Both the position numbers and the translations under genes were made by a program. A stretch of 64,000 nt of DNA from Phocoena phocoena (lineage: Eukaryota > Chordata > Mammalia > Artiodactyla > Phocoenidae): the NCBI RefSeq assembly GCF_963924675.1, contig NC_089232.1:47966522-48030521 (forward strand). Direction: 5' to 3'. Below are positions 62,000 to 64,000 of the stretch, in pieces. Every line of letters starts with the position of its first letter. Position 1 is the first letter of the stretch. The notes under the pieces are model-generated. The model saw only the letters and a program-made list of their open reading frames with translations, was not told the origin of the DNA and searched no databases.

Positions 62000-63470
62000 A
62001 AGTTGAGTCATGGAGGTATGGTAGAGAAGTACTGATTCTAAAAATTGGAAACAATTGAACATGAATGCAAAAGGGAACCTGAAAGATACAACTGGAGAAA
62101 CAGATAAGGGTCAAGGTGAGGAAAAGCCTCAAGGAACAAAATAAAATTGGCTTTTTAGAAAGATTCCTCTGGCAAGAGAACAGATTTGAGGAATGCAAAG
62201 AAAAAGATAAGTGGCAAAGCAGCTATGATTTAGTCAAGAAAGACATTGAGGCCTTATGGTTTTGTCTTAGCATGAGAGATGGAGAAGAGTGAATAGATTT
62301 GCTACGTCCTAAGGACTTGGGTTCAGCAGGACTTGACTGATGAGATGTACGAGTCAGAGTGAGACTGAAGTCATGACTGACTCTCAGGCTTCCATCCTAA
62401 GTCTCTAGGTGGATGGTGTCATTCATCAGTACAGCATGGATTAATGAAGAGAAAGTGGGGGTGGAGAAGAAATGGAAGGAAAAATACCCTGGTTTCCACT
62501 TCAGTTCATGAATACAGCCAGTCAGCTATTTTTAATATTCACCTGTAACTCTGTCCTTGTGCCATCTACAAATATGATTTACATCCACTTGGTGATGTTT
62601 TTAAAAAATTGATACAATTGTAAAAGAGAAGAGAGTCATCAGAATGCTGCAAGGAACCACACTTCAATAGCCACTGTTAGGTCAGTCTGAATTCACTGTA
62701 TAGTAACATTCAGCCAGCTTTGACTCTGTAGTATTAGCCAGATCATATTTCTCCACATATTTCAAAATATATCTTAAAATATTTGTCAAATGCCTTGCTC
62801 ATACATTTAATAATTTAATATACTCTGTCTAAATTATGAAACAGTATTGGGATAGTTATTTGTATTTAGTAGTGGTAAATGTTTAAGTGTTTAATTCACT
62901 TGCTCTTCCACTTCAATAAATACACTTATTCGGTGCACTCTGTGTGTAAGATTCTGTGCAAAGCTTTCTGTGGAACATAAATATATATTCCATGCTTATA
63001 ACTATGTAAGAAATAAAATGTAGTGACCACACAGGAGAATAAGAGATTCATTCTTACTAGAAGAACAAAAGAAAGTTCCTGGAAGATATAGTAGTTGAGC
63101 TGGAAGAGGTGAGGAATGAGGATAGACTTACTAGGGAGTGGAGCACTTGGAAGAAAGAACAGCATGATCAAAAACATTGAAACAGCATCGTGCCAAGCAT
63201 GACGTGATGTGACTAAAACGCAGATATGGCTGGATGGGAGATTTAGAATCAAGGAACTGGTAGCATTCTGGTCCAAAGCTACAGTTATTTTTAGTTGAAT
63301 TTGAATGTATAGGGCAGGGTGTGCACTCTCCATATTTCCAGAGTCTCTGTAACTCCCTATTGTGTGCCCTAAGCAGATTTACACATTGATATTTCTTACC
63401 CGGTGCCTTAGATATCTGGTTTATGACCTTACATTTAGAAGTTTACTTAGCAGTCAGTATATTGCCAAAG
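62000..63470. other. Intronic sequence, no gene seen
   Basis: Parts of 62080-62450 and 63000-63320 read like old unassigned repeats. The 135-codon minus-strand ORF at 62926-63333 has no known domain. Confidence 0.4.
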
Positions 63471-63473
63471 AAT

Positions 63474-63479
63474 GTGTGT

Positions 63480-63511
<32 letters not shown>

Positions 63512-63512
63512 A
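63474..63512. repeat. (TG)n microsatellite
   Basis: About 19 TG units with two C interruptions, followed by a G run. Confidence 0.95.
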
Positions 63513-64000
63513 TGGGGGGGTGCCAGTTATCAGAGCCTTACTTTAGAAAGACATATTAATGGAAGACTGGACTGCAAATTATAGTGTTGAAGAAGGATGG
63601 GATCATTAGAGGAAGGTAAATGAGTTAGGCATTTGTAAAAATGGTTCAGGTAACGGATCCTGAACGATTATGATTATAATTGAGAAAAGGAAGGAGGGAT
63701 CAGATATGAAAAACTAGATTCAAAACTTCTTCAGGGCATAGGGACTTCAAGATAGCATTTCCTAAATGTCAAGACCTAGTATAAAGAGAGTGGGGCTACA
63801 AGAAAGCCTAGGCTGAAAGTCACTGGCTTTATTTTATTCTGAGTACTTTGGCCTGGGCACCCTGCTTTGTTTCCTTTTTTGAGTCAAATTGCTATTATGA
63901 AACAAACTGTATTCTTCAGTTCTAAATTTCACAGAACTATACAAGGCCAATGGATTTCAGGTGATGCATTATGAAGTCTAAGGGTTCTGAGTAGGCACCT

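Larger units (their letters stand above)
47603..64000 (+). other. NRXN1: NRXN1 intron downstream of SS1 (5' part)
   Basis: Begins GTATTA right after exon C and runs to the window end with no further exon. The expected next exon, which starts the LNS2 domain, was looked for by its peptide and not found, consistent with a very long intron. Contents are an immediate 59-bp tandem duplication, L2 and MIR relics, an L1 3' end, an LTR-like element and simple repeats. Confidence 0.78.

Noticed and set aside
62926..63333. 135-codon minus-strand ORF
   Set aside because: No domain, AT-rich, no splice or promoter context.
47603..64000. Next NRXN1 exon (start of LNS2)
   Set aside because: Searched for sequence encoding KEEYIATFKG and found none; it must lie beyond the window.
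1..64000. CpG island, promoter, or a second host gene
   Set aside because: No GC-rich CpG-dense block other than SINEs, and no multi-exon coding pattern on either strand.
1..64000. CRISPR array or bacterial-type operon
   Set aside because: Tandem repeats present are microsatellites or simple duplications; all context is mammalian nuclear.

Overview
The window is a piece of a mammalian nuclear genome, most likely a cetacean (whale or dolphin). The sequence is AT-rich with no dense coding. It carries ancient mammalian repeats (MIR, L2, MER5A-type hAT, MLT1-type LTR) plus several copies of the tRNA-derived CHR-type SINE whose 5' end reads GGGCTTCCCTGGTGGC. Those SINEs are characteristic of whales, hippos and ruminants, and I see no ruminant-type BovB or Bov-tA elements. 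The lineage call is inference from repeat content.

The only host coding sequence I can support is three tiny in-frame exons on the + strand: 43464-43481 (18 nt), 46799-46828 (30 nt) and 47591-47602 (12 nt). Each lies between consensus AG and GT splice sites, all have phase 1, and together they encode EDNNVE, GLAHLMMGDQ and GKSK plus the first base of the next Gly codon. This matches the alternatively spliced segment 1 (SS1) of alpha-neurexin-1 (NRXN1), the linker between the first EGF repeat and the second LNS domain of this presynaptic adhesion protein. The window is therefore an internal part of the very large NRXN1 gene. Bases 1-43463 are the end of the intron before SS1, the two short introns are 3317 and 762 nt, and 47603-64000 is the start of the long intron after SS1. 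Neither the preceding large GC-rich exon nor the following LNS2 exon was found.

Layout: 1-16300 holds an L1 fragment, two short CHR SINEs, an L1-in-L1 nest (10488-12535), a longer CHR-type SINE (12981-13302) and scattered MIR, L2 and MER5A copies. At 16309-19387 there is a 5'-truncated L1 with an 18-bp target-site duplication; a SINE with its own duplication is nested inside it. Between 20 and 25 kb there are two more SINEs with clear duplications. From 25 to 43 kb the intron is repeat-poor and AT-rich, with one MLT1-type LTR and a tiny L1 end. From 43 to 48 kb lies the SS1 microexon cluster with probable splicing signals (three TGCATG motifs in 62 bp, a TGC near one acceptor, a NAGNAG acceptor, and an AG|GTAAAAG junction). 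From 48 to 64 kb the intron carries L2, MIR, an L1 3' end and another LTR-like element.

The most interesting signal is the splicing architecture of SS1. The three microexons can be included in any of eight combinations without breaking the frame, and the 12-nt exon starts with a donor-like sequence directly after its acceptor. I found no evidence of a wholly new system.
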